Positions 1-12,800 of a DNA stretch of 64,000 bases are shown here, piece after piece. Made by a program: the position numbers and the translations under genes. The notes beneath the pieces were generated by a model. The model was not told the DNA's origin and made no database searches. It saw only the letters and a program-made list of their open reading frames with translations. How positions within the stretch are numbered: position 1 is the first letter of the stretch; the number at the start of each line of letters is the position of its first letter. The stretch is taken from the NCBI RefSeq assembly GCF_022539665.2, contig NC_081340.1, positions 7,997,357 through 8,061,356 on the forward strand, read 5' to 3'. The DNA is from Daphnia carinata. Its lineage: Eukaryota; Arthropoda; Branchiopoda; Diplostraca; Daphniidae.

Positions 1-3000
1 GCATATGAAAGTATTACAGCAAAGCAGCTAAGGCAATGATGTTGTTATAAACGTTCAATCTTGGTCAAGGTCTTGGTTATGTCACCACTAAACCCCAATA
101 ATCGTTCACTTACTAGTTCCCTCGATAATTTGACTAAACCCCATTTTCTCTGGAAAGGTTTGTAAATCCCCCGTTTAATTGTTTTAGAAAGGGTTGATCG
201 TACAGGAGAAATAGGTAAAGGTAAGTACTGTGTAAACGGTATCAGGGTGGGTGATACAATGCATTTGCGAGGTCGCGTAAGATTTCAATCGATACAAGGA
301 AAACAACTACGAAACATTAATCGAACCAAAAGCGACGAATGCACGACATTTTTTACAGCTCCAGCAGATTTTTAGGACCTTTACGTCAAATGTTGGACGA
401 TAACGATGATCATTTCTCAATGGCTCCAAGGGCGCACAAGTACTTCCACGAAACGAAGAAAATTCAAAATGGCTAATTTCACGAACTGCTGCGACCCGAA
501 TACTTTTCTGGGCGGCGCAGCCTCAAAAGCGCGTGTCGTGCAATGCGAAAAAAGAGGAGAAAACAAAAAAGATGTCATGGAAAACTTCCATCAATATTAT
601 GGGGGCCCGTAACGGAAGGAAAGTTTGGCTTCGTTGGAAATTCTGATGTTTTGAGGTTTTGACTAATCGGCATGATTGTTCAATGAGCAACATGAATACA
701 GCGTGCGAAAAAACATGATTGTTTTACTGTGCTCTTTCTTCATTAGAAAATGCATTCGTTGTCGTTGAGTGAACGAATAAATTTGACAAAAAAAAGTTCA
801 AGATCGTGCAAACTACATTATCGAGATAAATTTTTCCCTGTTAGTGCTGCCATCTAGCAGGCAAAATGGAAGAAGAATGGTGGTGACAGGTAGAAACTTC
901 TCCTACCTGTACCACTGTCAGTAAAAGTTGCAGTCTTCCCTCAGGTGGCTCTAAACGGTCCGAGGCAGCCAGCCAGACTGGACGTGTGCGAACCACGTTC
1001 GCCTCACTTTTCTCTCAAGCGAAAGCAAAAAACACAGTGTCAGTTTAGATTGTTTTTAGTATTGCATACTTTTACCTGATTCCTTTCAAGTTTTTCAGAC
1101 GTTGGTACAACTTTTAACTGTGAACAACTCAAACTTTTAATCTGGGGACTCCAACGAAACAAGTGAAATGTTTGCATCACTATTGTGAGAAAATTCAGTG
1201 AACAACAGTTGAGTGAATATCGGTTGTGTAGTTCAACCAAAATCGTTGGGCGGTGTACCCTCCCCATTCTTTTTTAACTGAAGGCAGTGTCGGTGTGTGA
1301 GCGTGTGTGCATGAGTGTGTAGACTCTCGCTATCAAACTCTTGGTGTTTCAAGGCCTTTTTTCCCCACCCTCTCTGGCCGCCGGAGCGAGAGACTGAGAG
1401 AGAGCACCTTCTGGCATTCCTCAACGGCTTGGACTCACCTGTGTGTTGCCGACTGCCGCCAAAAAATCATACAAAAAGGAATTTCTACTAGGCAGTTGGT
1501 TTTAATAAAGAGGAAAGACAGGTAAATGACTCTACATGAGCCTTTTGATTAAAGTATTGATTATGTGATTAAGTATACCAAATCGGGACATGTTTTGTTT
1601 GCTGTGATGAGAAATCGGTTTGGAATGTCGGCCTATCTTTTTGGGGGAATTCGGCGGAAGTTGAAAGATCTAGCAGGGGCTTCGTATTCTCTTTTCCACA
1701 TACCTGTTTTTCTTCTTATTCTTCTACCATTTCGCCAATGTTGATTTGGGTTTTATCTCTCCCCCCCACCTCTCCCCCACGAAAAAAAAAGTGTGTGAGT
1801 GTGACAAGCTTCTTTTTTAGTTTCCTCCATGGAATGAGAGAAGGGGAAGGGAATGAAGAGGAAAAGGAATAGTAAAAAAAATAAATGAAAAAAAGGGCAA
1901 TTCTTACAGTAGAGGGAGACTCACCTGAGGGTCTTCCCGGCCCTCTTCTCTTATACTTTCGTTGTTATAACCTTTATAAGGGCTTTCTGGCCAGAGGGCG
2001 TCCGTTTCTATACCTGTTCACTTTTTTTTCCTTCTCCTCCATTTCCACCCACCTGGCGTATATGCGTGTGTAGCCTTTGATGCCTGGGCGAGAGGATGAC
2101 CCTTTCTCCCCCCATCGGCCCTACCTTTTCCAATTTTCTTGTGGGCCTCTGGTTCTCCTTGGCTGGCTGCAGTGATGGTGTTGTTACCGGGTTAGGTTCA
2201 AAACCTTGTTGGGCGTGGGAACGTCGATTCCCCCCCACGGCGCATACGACGCCACGACTTAAGCGACGAGAAGGAAAGAGAAAGCCCGTGGAAAGAGAAG
2301 AAACGAAATCAGAATGGATATATCAAATTTCATAACAAACGAGCAATTTAATTGGCAAAATGAAAAAGAAAAAGGTTAATGGCTAATTGAGTCAATGCCA
2401 TTATTACCTCCATCAAAACGTTCAATAATGGGCTGTATTCTATCTCAGCTTTCAGTTATTTGGAAAACGCGTTCAAAGAAAAGGGAAAGAAATGAACGCA
2501 CGGGACCGATCTCGTGACTCATGTATCCTTGACATTATCGGGCTTGTTTTTTATTCGTTTCTTTTTTCTTTCTGATCTGATTTGAATGCCCAAGGAGAAC
2601 GAGTGGTCGTGATGGTGGTGGTGGGCGTTGAATTATTCAAACCGAAGCCCGGTTCTGATCCTATTGCAACGGCTTTTCTCCATTTCTTTTTTCTTTTCCT
2701 GAAAGAAACGTAAATTCAAAACATAAATATAGAAGAGTTCTATCCAAGAGGGCAGAAAGAGAGGGGGGAAAATACAGTCGAGATAATTATTCCATCGTCG
2801 TTATTCGTCACGCTCTCATATTGTTAGAGCTGCCATTTTTTCTTCTTCTCCCACGTATTCCATCATCTACTGTATTGTGTAAAACACTACGGCGGCCACC
2901 CTTCCACGTGCATCCGGCTATCTAGCCAGTAAGAGATGGTGAAGGGGGGGGGATGACGACATGGATGAAGTGGCGGAAACAGGTGTGTTTTTTTTTGTTA

Positions 3001-6000
3001 GACCTTCATCTCCGGTGACTCGTCGTACCTGACACAGGGCTTTGTTTTGCACAAAGAGGGAAAACAAAGTAAAAAAAGGAGAGAGAGAAAGAAAGAAAAA
3101 TGAGTTATGTCTGGTTTTTTATTTCTTTCTTTCTCGAACTTTCAAGGTGTTTGATGTTGTTGAAACATTTTAACTAATGGAAGATGATACCTCTTTTTTC
3201 GTCACTTTTTTTCCAGCTGAAAAACCTGTATTGAGGGAATCATCAATTCACACATTGATTGATAGATACAGTCGTACACTTGTACTGTCCGCTTTATGCA
3301 GATTAAAGTGTGCTATTCAGGCATTGTGATAAACTCCCTTCAACTTGTTCCCCTTGACCATTTCAATGGAATGATTTCAGAGAGCCAGGGAACAATAAAC
3401 CCTACAAAAATTACATACATATTTAGAAGCAGACAACATACATATCAGTATTACCTTGTTTTTCTGAAAATATCTGAACCTGTTAAATCCAGTTTGCTAA
3501 AAACCTATGATTCAAAAACACGATACTGGTATGTAGTAAGGAATTCGCATGAGGGAGGGTTTCTTAATAATTTGAAAGTCACCTGCATGACGTACTTGTT
3601 TCTTAAGAAAAATATGAATTCTCTGGGCGTTTTTCTTTCCTATTTTTGTTCAATCGAAATATACTTCGATTATGGAAACAGAAATTTTTTGTATTCAAGA
3701 TCGCATGGTGGCCGACCATATTGTCAAACAAAAGAAAAACGCGTTGCGCCAGGACATTAGTAGCCCATTACGACATTCCTTTCTTGTTTTTTCACGGTGG
3801 AACGATTTGATCGTGTCACGAGTATATTATAAACCGGAAATTTCCTTTTCACGAAACAAAACATTTTTTTTTTCTTCGTTATCTGTTTTTCACGAAAAAT
3901 AAAGTCGTCTGTGGGAAGAAGAATAAACTTTTATGTGTTTGAGGGATAAAAGCAGGAGGGGTTTTGAAGTACGGAGGAATCGAATGCAAAAATGTTTTTG
4001 TCATTGAAGGGCAAAATAAACAACAATGACAACATACTGATGAGACGACAATTTCTTTCAAGGGGAAAAAATACTGGCAGGGGTAATAAAAAGCGGTGCC
4101 TTCCTTCCGTTTCTCAGACAACCAAGTCGTGTCACCAACAGAAATAAAGGTGACAACAGCCGAAAAAAAAAAGAAAATAAAGAGTAATCTGCTTCCTGAC
4201 ATCAACCGGTTTATTCTGTTATCTTCACTGTTTTGGGAATGACTGTCGTTCTTCATTTGACATTTCATTCGAGAAATTCGTTATCCAATCAAAACTGGAT
4301 CTACCCAGCTTTTGCCACGTTTTTTGCTTGCTTCATTTCGATTGTTTTGCTACTCATTGCTGTTTTTCATTTGTTTTTCGTGATTGTCGTGGACCCTTCT
4401 CTTTCTCGGTCACGGACCAATTTCTATGCCGAACGACCAGGTCGCCTGTGCTGCCAACCCAAAAAACGAGCCAACTAGACCTTGGCCAAACAAACCCCAA
4501 AAAGAGTTCAATTGAGCGTAAAGAACTAAGCAAAAAAAACGAACAAACAAAATGGTTTATGCTGTGAAGGTTTACGAGCACAAAGCATTTATCGCGGCCT
4601 AATAGTAGAGTAGCTGCATCAAACGTACCTGCTGTTTTTTGGGACTGTGTAACGGTGCTAGTTTAATTGGCCTTTCAGAGACACAGTCATCGTTGCGGCT
4701 GTGAACTCGCCCTACAAGCCAAGTGTGTGTAGAACGTTCGTATTGTTGTTGTTTGCGTCTCTCACGCGTTCAAAATGAGCGGTTTTCATATTTTTTGCCG
4801 AACATTTTGGTGAAATTTTTGATCTCGTCGTTTTCTCTTTGCCTCCCCCTTTAACGACACGAGATGCAGATCAAAAGATCGAGAAGATTTTTCGTGACGA
4901 AGATGTTGAGAGGGAAAGTTGGTATCAGAAGGCGCCCTAGGGGTAGATGGTAGTCATTGTTCTTTTGGATATCTGAACGAATCCCGGCGCCCAGCTGCTT
5001 CACTTTCGAATCGTCTGGAAAGGAATTGCCTTGTCGCTGCAAGTTACCATCGTGGGGTTGGAATACTTTTTCGAAAGGGCTGACCAGATAACCTACATAC
5101 ATAAAAAATGAATGGATCATTTATAGACAAAAGATTGGGAAGGGGTTGTATCGCTTTTTCCGGTTCTTGTGCTGTTTTCTTCCAGGTGAAAATTGTCGTT
5201 GATGATGGCAGACGGAGATGATGGTTTTTTAATCACCACCAGAAAAGAAAAATGGTGAAATGCAAAACTGGTAAAATCCGAATTTGTCTCTATACGTACC
5301 TGTCGAAAGAGAAAAAGTCTGGGAACGTGATTAGTTGTTCTCTTACTTAACATTCCTCTCGTTTCTCTTTTTTTTTTAAATTTCGAGTTGGTTGACCGAC
5401 CGACAAGAAAATGGAAAACAAAAAGTGTCAGATAACCCGGTACTGTTGTGTTAAAACGAGATATGGTTTTTGAATTCGATACTGGTCAGCTGATCCTTTC
5501 GCCTTGCCTGCAAACGATTTCATTCCCCCCCCTCTCAACGTGTACGTGTTCTGGCCGCACTCACCGGGTCGAAAATATTTTTTTCGCTTAAAAGTTGGTT
5601 TCTATATCCGACATTTGAAGCCTAGAGTTGTAATGGGGCTACACTTAAATAAGAGCACCGTCAAGTGTACACTTGTGTTTTGAGTGGCCAAGGGGAGAAC
5701 AAGGTTAATAGCATTTCTACCACTCGTTTCGACTATTGGACGGCCATCGTTCCCGTTAGGTGTGCAATGATGGACGACAACGGCATGTCTTGCACAAAGA
5801 AGGAAAAGGGGGAAGAACAACTTCCGTTGTCGGCCGCAGTTGATTACCTTTTCACCTAGTCAAGTTCGTCCGAATAGACTTCCCATCGTTAGCACTAGGT
5901 AATATGACCGGCCGTAAGTCACCCTCTCCCCGAAACTTCGGGTCACGTCCAAAATTAATTTTTTTTAATAAAATAATTTGGTCACAGACAGGTACACTCG

Positions 6001-6801
6001 AGTACAAGGTAAACGACTTTCATTTGTCGGACGGCAGTAGGAATTGCTCGAGTTGGTTGACTGCGTGCAATGTGGCCGATATTGTGTCAACTATGGATGC
6101 GCATTCCTTTTGGACATTTTCGCTTTCGACCAAAAAATGTAGCAAAAATTTCTCTGCCGTAAAAGGTTTTCAAACAAGGAGGGGTGGGAAAATGGTTCGT
6201 GTCAAGAAAACAAAACAAAACAAAAAAAAACAGTTTTCGACATGTGAAATCAGATCCAGCGGCCATTTATTTAACCGAATGGATTTCAAGAGCGTATCCG
6301 ATTACTTAACCAAAGACGACGAAACAAAACCCCAAATGTTCATTTTCTTTTTTTTTTAAGTACGTTTTCTTTTTCTCACTGCGGCATCCCTAAGATCGAT
6401 CTTGCTATTTTTTCTTTCTCCGCTGTGTACATGTACCATGTCTGTGTGCCGTACCCTAATATATAGGGGCTGGGTGAAAGAACTTGGAATGAACAGTACG
6501 GTCGGGGACGGCCGAGAGTGAACCGCTCTGGTTGCTGTGGCAACTCTGTGTTTGTTTGGTCGACATTTCTTTTCTTTTTGTGCTCTGCGTTGGATGCGAG
6601 AGAGTTAGACCAACAACACCTGTCTCAAGGTGTATAGACTTTCTATTGTGCTCTGGGCGTCTGCTTCGAAAATAGAAGCTGAACAGATGACTGGCCAATG
6701 GTTTTGAATTCGAATCTCTTGTGTTGTGTTGAGGTCGTGTCCTATTTGCTCATTTAAACATCCAACCCAAAAATGAATCCTTTTTATGTTTTTGGCTTTA
6801 G
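1..6801. other. non-coding region upstream of crumbs
   Basis: No open frame here has splice logic, composition or similarity that I can support. Frames up to about 150 codons occur but are AT-rich or homopolymer-rich and run into poly-T or poly-A. The crumbs start codon at 6802 lies immediately after a pyrimidine-rich stretch ending in TTTAG, so a 5' UTR intron probably ends at 6801 and one or more untranslated exons lie in this region. One weak candidate is the stretch from an arthropod initiator-like TCAGTT at 1040 to a donor-like CAG/GTAAAT at about 1521. Many homopolymer and purine/pyrimidine tracts are present. Confidence 0.5.
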
Positions 6802-9800
6802 ATGGTTGGCCACACGATGTACACGGGTCCAGCATCGTGGCGATTAGCCTTCGTGACGACGGTGATGACGATTGTGGTCGTCACCGGCCAGCAAGCCTAT
6901 TTCAATGGGACGCAAGAAACGGTCGTGACCAGCGTCACCTTTCCACCGACGTCTGCCCAGACGTATCACCTGGGATTCAGTTTCCGCACTTGCGGCTCGC
7001 CAACCACCGGCACCATTTTATCGCAGGTAAAAATTTGATTTATCTCTATTGAAGTACAAGAAAAAAATAGGAAATGTAGTGCATTGAACTTTTTGTTTGC
7101 GTGTCGTTCTTTCCCCGAGATGTTGTGGTCCAATGGCGCCATGCAACACGGCCATTATTGTTGCAGATTGTCTTGTGGTCGGCTTTGACTTGAGTTGTTG
7201 TCGTCTAACTGTACCAACCCAAATAACTGTCTTCATTTTATTTACGAAAAAATTTTTCTATACCAGGTGATGGCTGCCGATCGGCTGAGTGTGTCCCTGC
7301 TGCCAGCCAATGAGGGCGGGCGGTTGAGTTTGAGCCTGTCGGCCGATTCCAACGACTTCACGACCGAAGCCGGTTTTGATTTGGCCGACAATCGATGGCA
7401 CGATGTCGATTTCCGATTTCACGAAGACTTTCTACAAATCAGATTAGATGGCGAATGGACGCAAGTGGTCAATGCCAGTTTCGTTGTTCGTTCGCCACTT
7501 TTCCAACGATCCAGCGGCGACAATGCGGCCAAATTGATGACTATCGGCACCGGATTTTCCGGCTGTCTTTTAGAGGGACCCTCCTTCCCGCTGACATCCA
7601 TCGACCAGCATTTACAAGTCGCTAATTGCCCCATCCCATTAGGCCACGATGGTTTGTTTGTCTTTTTCATCTTCCACACGAAAGGAAACTCTAATTTTTT
7701 TTTTTCCTAAAAATTCAGTTTGCAACAATGTGACGAGCGATCCATGCTGGAACCGTCCTTGCCGGAATTTTGGAAAATGCTCGTCATCGTCGAACAATGA
7801 GGACGGCTTCGAATGTCGCTGTTCGCTGCGCTACATCGGCGATCGTTGCCAACACGATTTGGGCTCACTTTGCGAACGGCCAGAGTTCTCTTGCCTCAAC
7901 GGCGGATCGTGCCACGAACATCCGACGGGCAACGGAACGTCCTGTATCTGTCCGCCTAATTTTTCCGGCTCTCTCTGCGAGAACGCCATCGATTTCCCGA
8001 CGTGCAGCGGCGGCCAGTCGTGTCTCAACGGGGGCACGTGTTACCAGCAATCGAACGGAGATTCTTTGTGCGTCTGCCGGCCGGGATTCAGCGGGTCCAG
8101 GTGTGCCGATAACACGGACGATTGTCTGCATCCGTCCCTGTGTCAAAACGGAGGCACTTGCGTCGATGGAATTAATAATTTCACCTGCACCTGTAATGGG
8201 TGAGTTGAGTTGGGTTTCGTTCGTCTTTACGTCATCGCTAATACCTTTGGCATTCTGCATATCGGCTGGACAGGTACCAAGGAGAGAGATGCGAAACGAA
8301 AATCAATCAATGTCTATTGGGGCCGTGCCAAAATGGAGCGACCTGTTTCGATCGGTTCGGCAGTTACGTTTGCCAATGTGTCGCCGGATTCAGTGGCATC
8401 AACTGCCAACTGGAAATGTCCTCCAGGGTAAAGTCATCATTATTTAGGACGCTGTTGTTTTAACGTTAATAAATTATTCTACACAGATGTTGGTGGACGA
8501 TCCTTTGGTTGCGGCCGTTATGGCCAATTGCGAGCCTGAATCTTGCCTAAACGGCGGGATCTGCACCAGTAGCAGTTCGAACGGCATCGAATGTTTGTGT
8601 CTGCCCGGCTTTAGCGGCGCACGTTGCCAAACGGAAGTGGACGATTGCCTGAACGTCACGTGTCCGGCCAATTCACGTTGTACGGACACGGGTGTTGATT
8701 CACATCAGTGCGTTTGCCTCGCTGGATTCGCCGGAACAGCAGCCACTGGATGCGTCAACATTGACGAATGCGAACCCAATCCGTGCCGGAATAACGGCAC
8801 CTGCACGGACCTGGTCAACGGCTTCGAATGCACCTGTACGGGCACGGGATTCAGCGGGAACGATTGCTCACAAGAAGTGAACGAATGCGAACCGTCGCCC
8901 TGTCTCAACGGCGCGACGTGCGTCGATGGCGTCGGCAATTATTCCTGTCTCTGTCCGGCTGGATACGAAGGACGCGATTGCGAGACAGACGTCGATGAAT
9001 GCCAATTAGCTTCGACCCAGTGCGGAATCCATTCGACGACGTGCACTGACCTGATCGGTGATTATCGGTGCGTTTGCGAAGCCGGCTGGACGGGACGTCA
9101 TTGCGATTTCGATATCGACGAGTGCGCTGATAGCCCCTGCTTGAATAACGGCACGTGTCTCAACCAGCCGAACGCCTTCCAGTGCCAATGCCTCAACGGC
9201 TTCCTGGGTACATCATTTTTCTTTTTTTAAAGCTAATCCAATTCAAATGAATAAAAAAAAAGGAGCTTCCGTTCTTATCGATTTTTTTTGTACATAGGCG
9301 AACGATGCGAGGTCAATCGGGACGACTGTCTGCCCGATTTATGCCGCAATAACGGCACGTGCATCGATCAAGTGGCCAATTACACTTGCGCTTGTCCACC
9401 CGAATTCATGGGCCGTCATTGTGAAGAAGAATTTGACGCTTGTGCCAGCTCACCTTGCCAAAACGGCGCCAGTTGTATCACCACCCGACCGCAATCCAAC
9501 TTTTACTGCGAATGCCTACCAGGTGAGAAAAGGCTGTTTTTAATTTAATTTGCGCAATTTTTTAATCAAATTGTATTGAAAGGTTTCGAGGGAATGTATT
9601 GCGAGAACAACATTGACGAGTGTTTCTCCGTCCAATGCGTCGATGGCAAACAATGTTTCGATTTGATTAACGGCTACGAATGTCGTTGCCCAACTGGATT
9701 CACCGGTCAGCTCTGCTTGGAGAACATCAACGACTGCGTGAGCAACCCGTGCCAAAACGGTGGCTCCTGCATCGACGGTATTGGCAACTACACTTGCTCC

Positions 9801-12800
9801 TGCCCTCCTGGCTTCACGGGCCGCAATTGCTCCGAAGATATCGACGAATGCACCGTCCTCAAACCTTGCGTCTACGGCATTTGCCAAAACACCATCGGTA
9901 TTATTTAAAGCAATTTATTTTGCTATATCCTGAACTGAATAATCATGTGTTTAATTGATAATGAAAAAGGATCCTACCAGTGCTACTGCCGGCCCGGATT
10001 CTCCGGAGACAATTGCAACCTGGAGTTTGACGAGTGCCTGTCGCATCCGTGCCGCAACAACGGAACGTGCAACAACCTCATCAACGGCTACGAATGCGTC
10101 TGCGCTCCAGGGTTCACGGGCAAAGATTGCGACATCAACATCAACGAATGCGAGTCGAATCCGTGCCAGAACAACGGCACCTGCATCGACGGAATCGCCG
10201 CTTATTCTTGCATCTGTTTGGCCGGTTTCACTGGACCTCGTTGCGAGATCAACATCAACGAATGCGAATCCTCGCCTTGCCTCAACGACGGCCTTTGTGC
10301 CTGGACGGAGTCAATTCGTACCAGTGCGACTGTAACGACACTGGATTTCACGGCGTCCATTGTGAAATCAACGTCGACGATTGCCAGAGCGCCCCTTGCG
10401 TCCACGGCTCCAACTGCGTCGATCTCGTCAAGGATTACCTGTGCCAATGTCATCCAGGCTACGAAGGCAAAAACTGCGAACAGGACATTAATGAATGCGA
10501 GCCCGTCTCGCAACCCTGTCGCAACGGAGCCGAATGTCTGGAGAAATCCAACCGGACGCTCTACGAGCCTGGACAGGTGTTCGGAACGGAGCCGTTCAGC
10601 TACAACATATCGGGCGGTTACCTGTGCCGCTGTCTGCCCGGTTTCGAAGGTGTCGATTGCCAAATCAACATTGACGAATGCGCTTTAGCCACTGCCGCAT
10701 CGCCCAGGGGCCAGCCTCCTTGCAAATTCGGTACCTGCCTGGACGGCATCAACAATTACACTTGCCAATGTCTGGCCGGCTACGAAGGTGACGATTGCGA
10801 GCTGGAAATTGACGAATGCGGCCGTTACGAGCCTTGCCAGAACGGCGCTACCTGTTTGGACCGTGTCGCCGACTACCAGTGCCTCTGCCCGGCCAATTAT
10901 GGCGGCAAAAATTGCTCAGTGGAACTGTTGGGTTGTATCGACGTCTCTTGCCTTCATGGCGGCACTTGCGCTCCTTACCTGGAAGACGAATCGGTCCACA
11001 AATTCACCTGCCAGTGCCCGTTCGGGTTCCACGGCCAGCTGTGCCAACACGCCACGACCATGTCGTTCAACGGCTCGTCTTTCATGCCCGTCCAAACGAA
11101 TCGCGAAGAAGGCTACGATCTGAGTTTCCGCTTCCGTACGACTTTGCCCAACGGCCTTTTGGCCGTCGGCCAAGGGCAAACGTATTACCGGCTGGAATTG
11201 CTGGGCGGTCAGCTCAATCTCCATTCGAGTTTATTGAATAAATGGGAGGGCGTCTTCCTCGGCTCCAATCTCAACGACGCCGAATGGCAATCGGTTCGCG
11301 TCCGTTTCAATTTCACCCACCTCCATTTGGCCGTTAATCAGTTGGTACGAGAAAAGGCTCTACGTAAATATCCACAATGAAATGTTTTAAATTGTCTTGT
11401 TTTGTTTTTTTCAATTGAGCAGGAAGCGATGTATCCCATTAATCCGGTCGAGTCCATCAATTCGACGGAAACGAGTTTCGGAATGACGGTGCTGGGCGGA
11501 GCCACTTCTTTCCTGCGGATCCTGGCCCAAGGATTGCCGTTTTTCATTGGTTGTATGGAGAATGTCGTCGTCAATGGCCAGTGGGTCATTCCCAGCCCTA
11601 GTCCGTTAAATTTAGACGCAACACCAGGAAACAACAACAGCAACATGCTGCATTTGCCCGGCGTCGGCGTCGAAATGGGCTGTCCGCGCACGGATCACTG
11701 CCGACCGAATCCTTGCCAGAACCAGGGCACTTGTAACGATTTGTGGACGTTTTTCAACTGTTCGTGCCAGAGGCCTTTCCTGGGCGACACGTGCCAGTTC
11801 AGTTACACGGCGGCGACGTTCGGTCACGAGAACGCCACTTCCAGTTTGGTTTCCGTGTCCATCACGCCGCAAGAGCGACTGGCCCTCTCCAATTCCATGG
11901 ACATTTCCCTCTTTGTCCGCACTCGAGAATCGGGTGGTTTGATCTTTTACCTGGGCACGCCACCAGGTGATTCGGGCGGGCCGAGTTATGTGGCCGCCGA
12001 ATTGCAAAACGGTCGGCTCTTGGTCGTCGTCGATTTGGGCGACGGAGAGCTCCTCTTCCCGGCCGCCAATTCACCGCCACTCAACGACGGCAACAGTCAC
12101 CTCATTCAGGTACAGCCACCCTACCTGTTCTTAATGATTTTAAATTAACTTAAAATTTTGCGCAAAAGGTTATTCGTGACAGACTTCAGTTACGCCTCAA
12201 GATCAATGGCACCGTCTATCTGAACGATTCATTGACGTCATTCCGACCGCTGCAAGCGCAGGTTCTCTTTTTAGGAGGATTACCGCCTTCTGCCCGTCTC
12301 CGACGTCAGACGACGCCATCGATCGCTTCTCAATTGGCTTCGGGTCAACAACAGCCGATCGGCATCGCCGTCCAAACCAACAACAACATTTTGGAGGGAC
12401 GCAACTTCAAAGGCGTCTTGCAAGACATCCAGGTATTGTCCCCGTTTCAACAATTGTACTCGATGAATTTTGATGTTAACCAAATAACGCACACTGAAAA
12501 TAAGCCGGAGGATGGATACAGGAAAGTTTGCTTCAAGGTAAATGGTAGTGGTACCACACGTAGCACAGGCTTCTTGTTTAGCGCGTTCCAGTATGCTCTC
12601 TCCCCTTGTAGATTCCGCGCTTCAATGGTGGCCTTTGAATTCAATTATTTTGTTAGAGCAGTTAGACATTTTTATTTTAGTTGAATGGAAATGTTTGAGG
12701 TCCAGCCCGTTTTTAATCGGTTGGTTTTTTACCACCTCCATTTTGTTTGTTTTTTAGATAAAAAGCGGAAATATCACGCGAATCGTCGAAATCTTCCCGC

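Noticed and set aside
3296..3760. 154-codon open frame on the plus strand
   Set aside because: AT-rich, without splice context, domain or signal; it ends in low-complexity sequence and is probably random.
5904..6359. 151-codon open frame on the plus strand
   Set aside because: Lysine- and poly-F-rich owing to homopolymers, with no coding signature; it lies in the presumed 5' region of crumbs.
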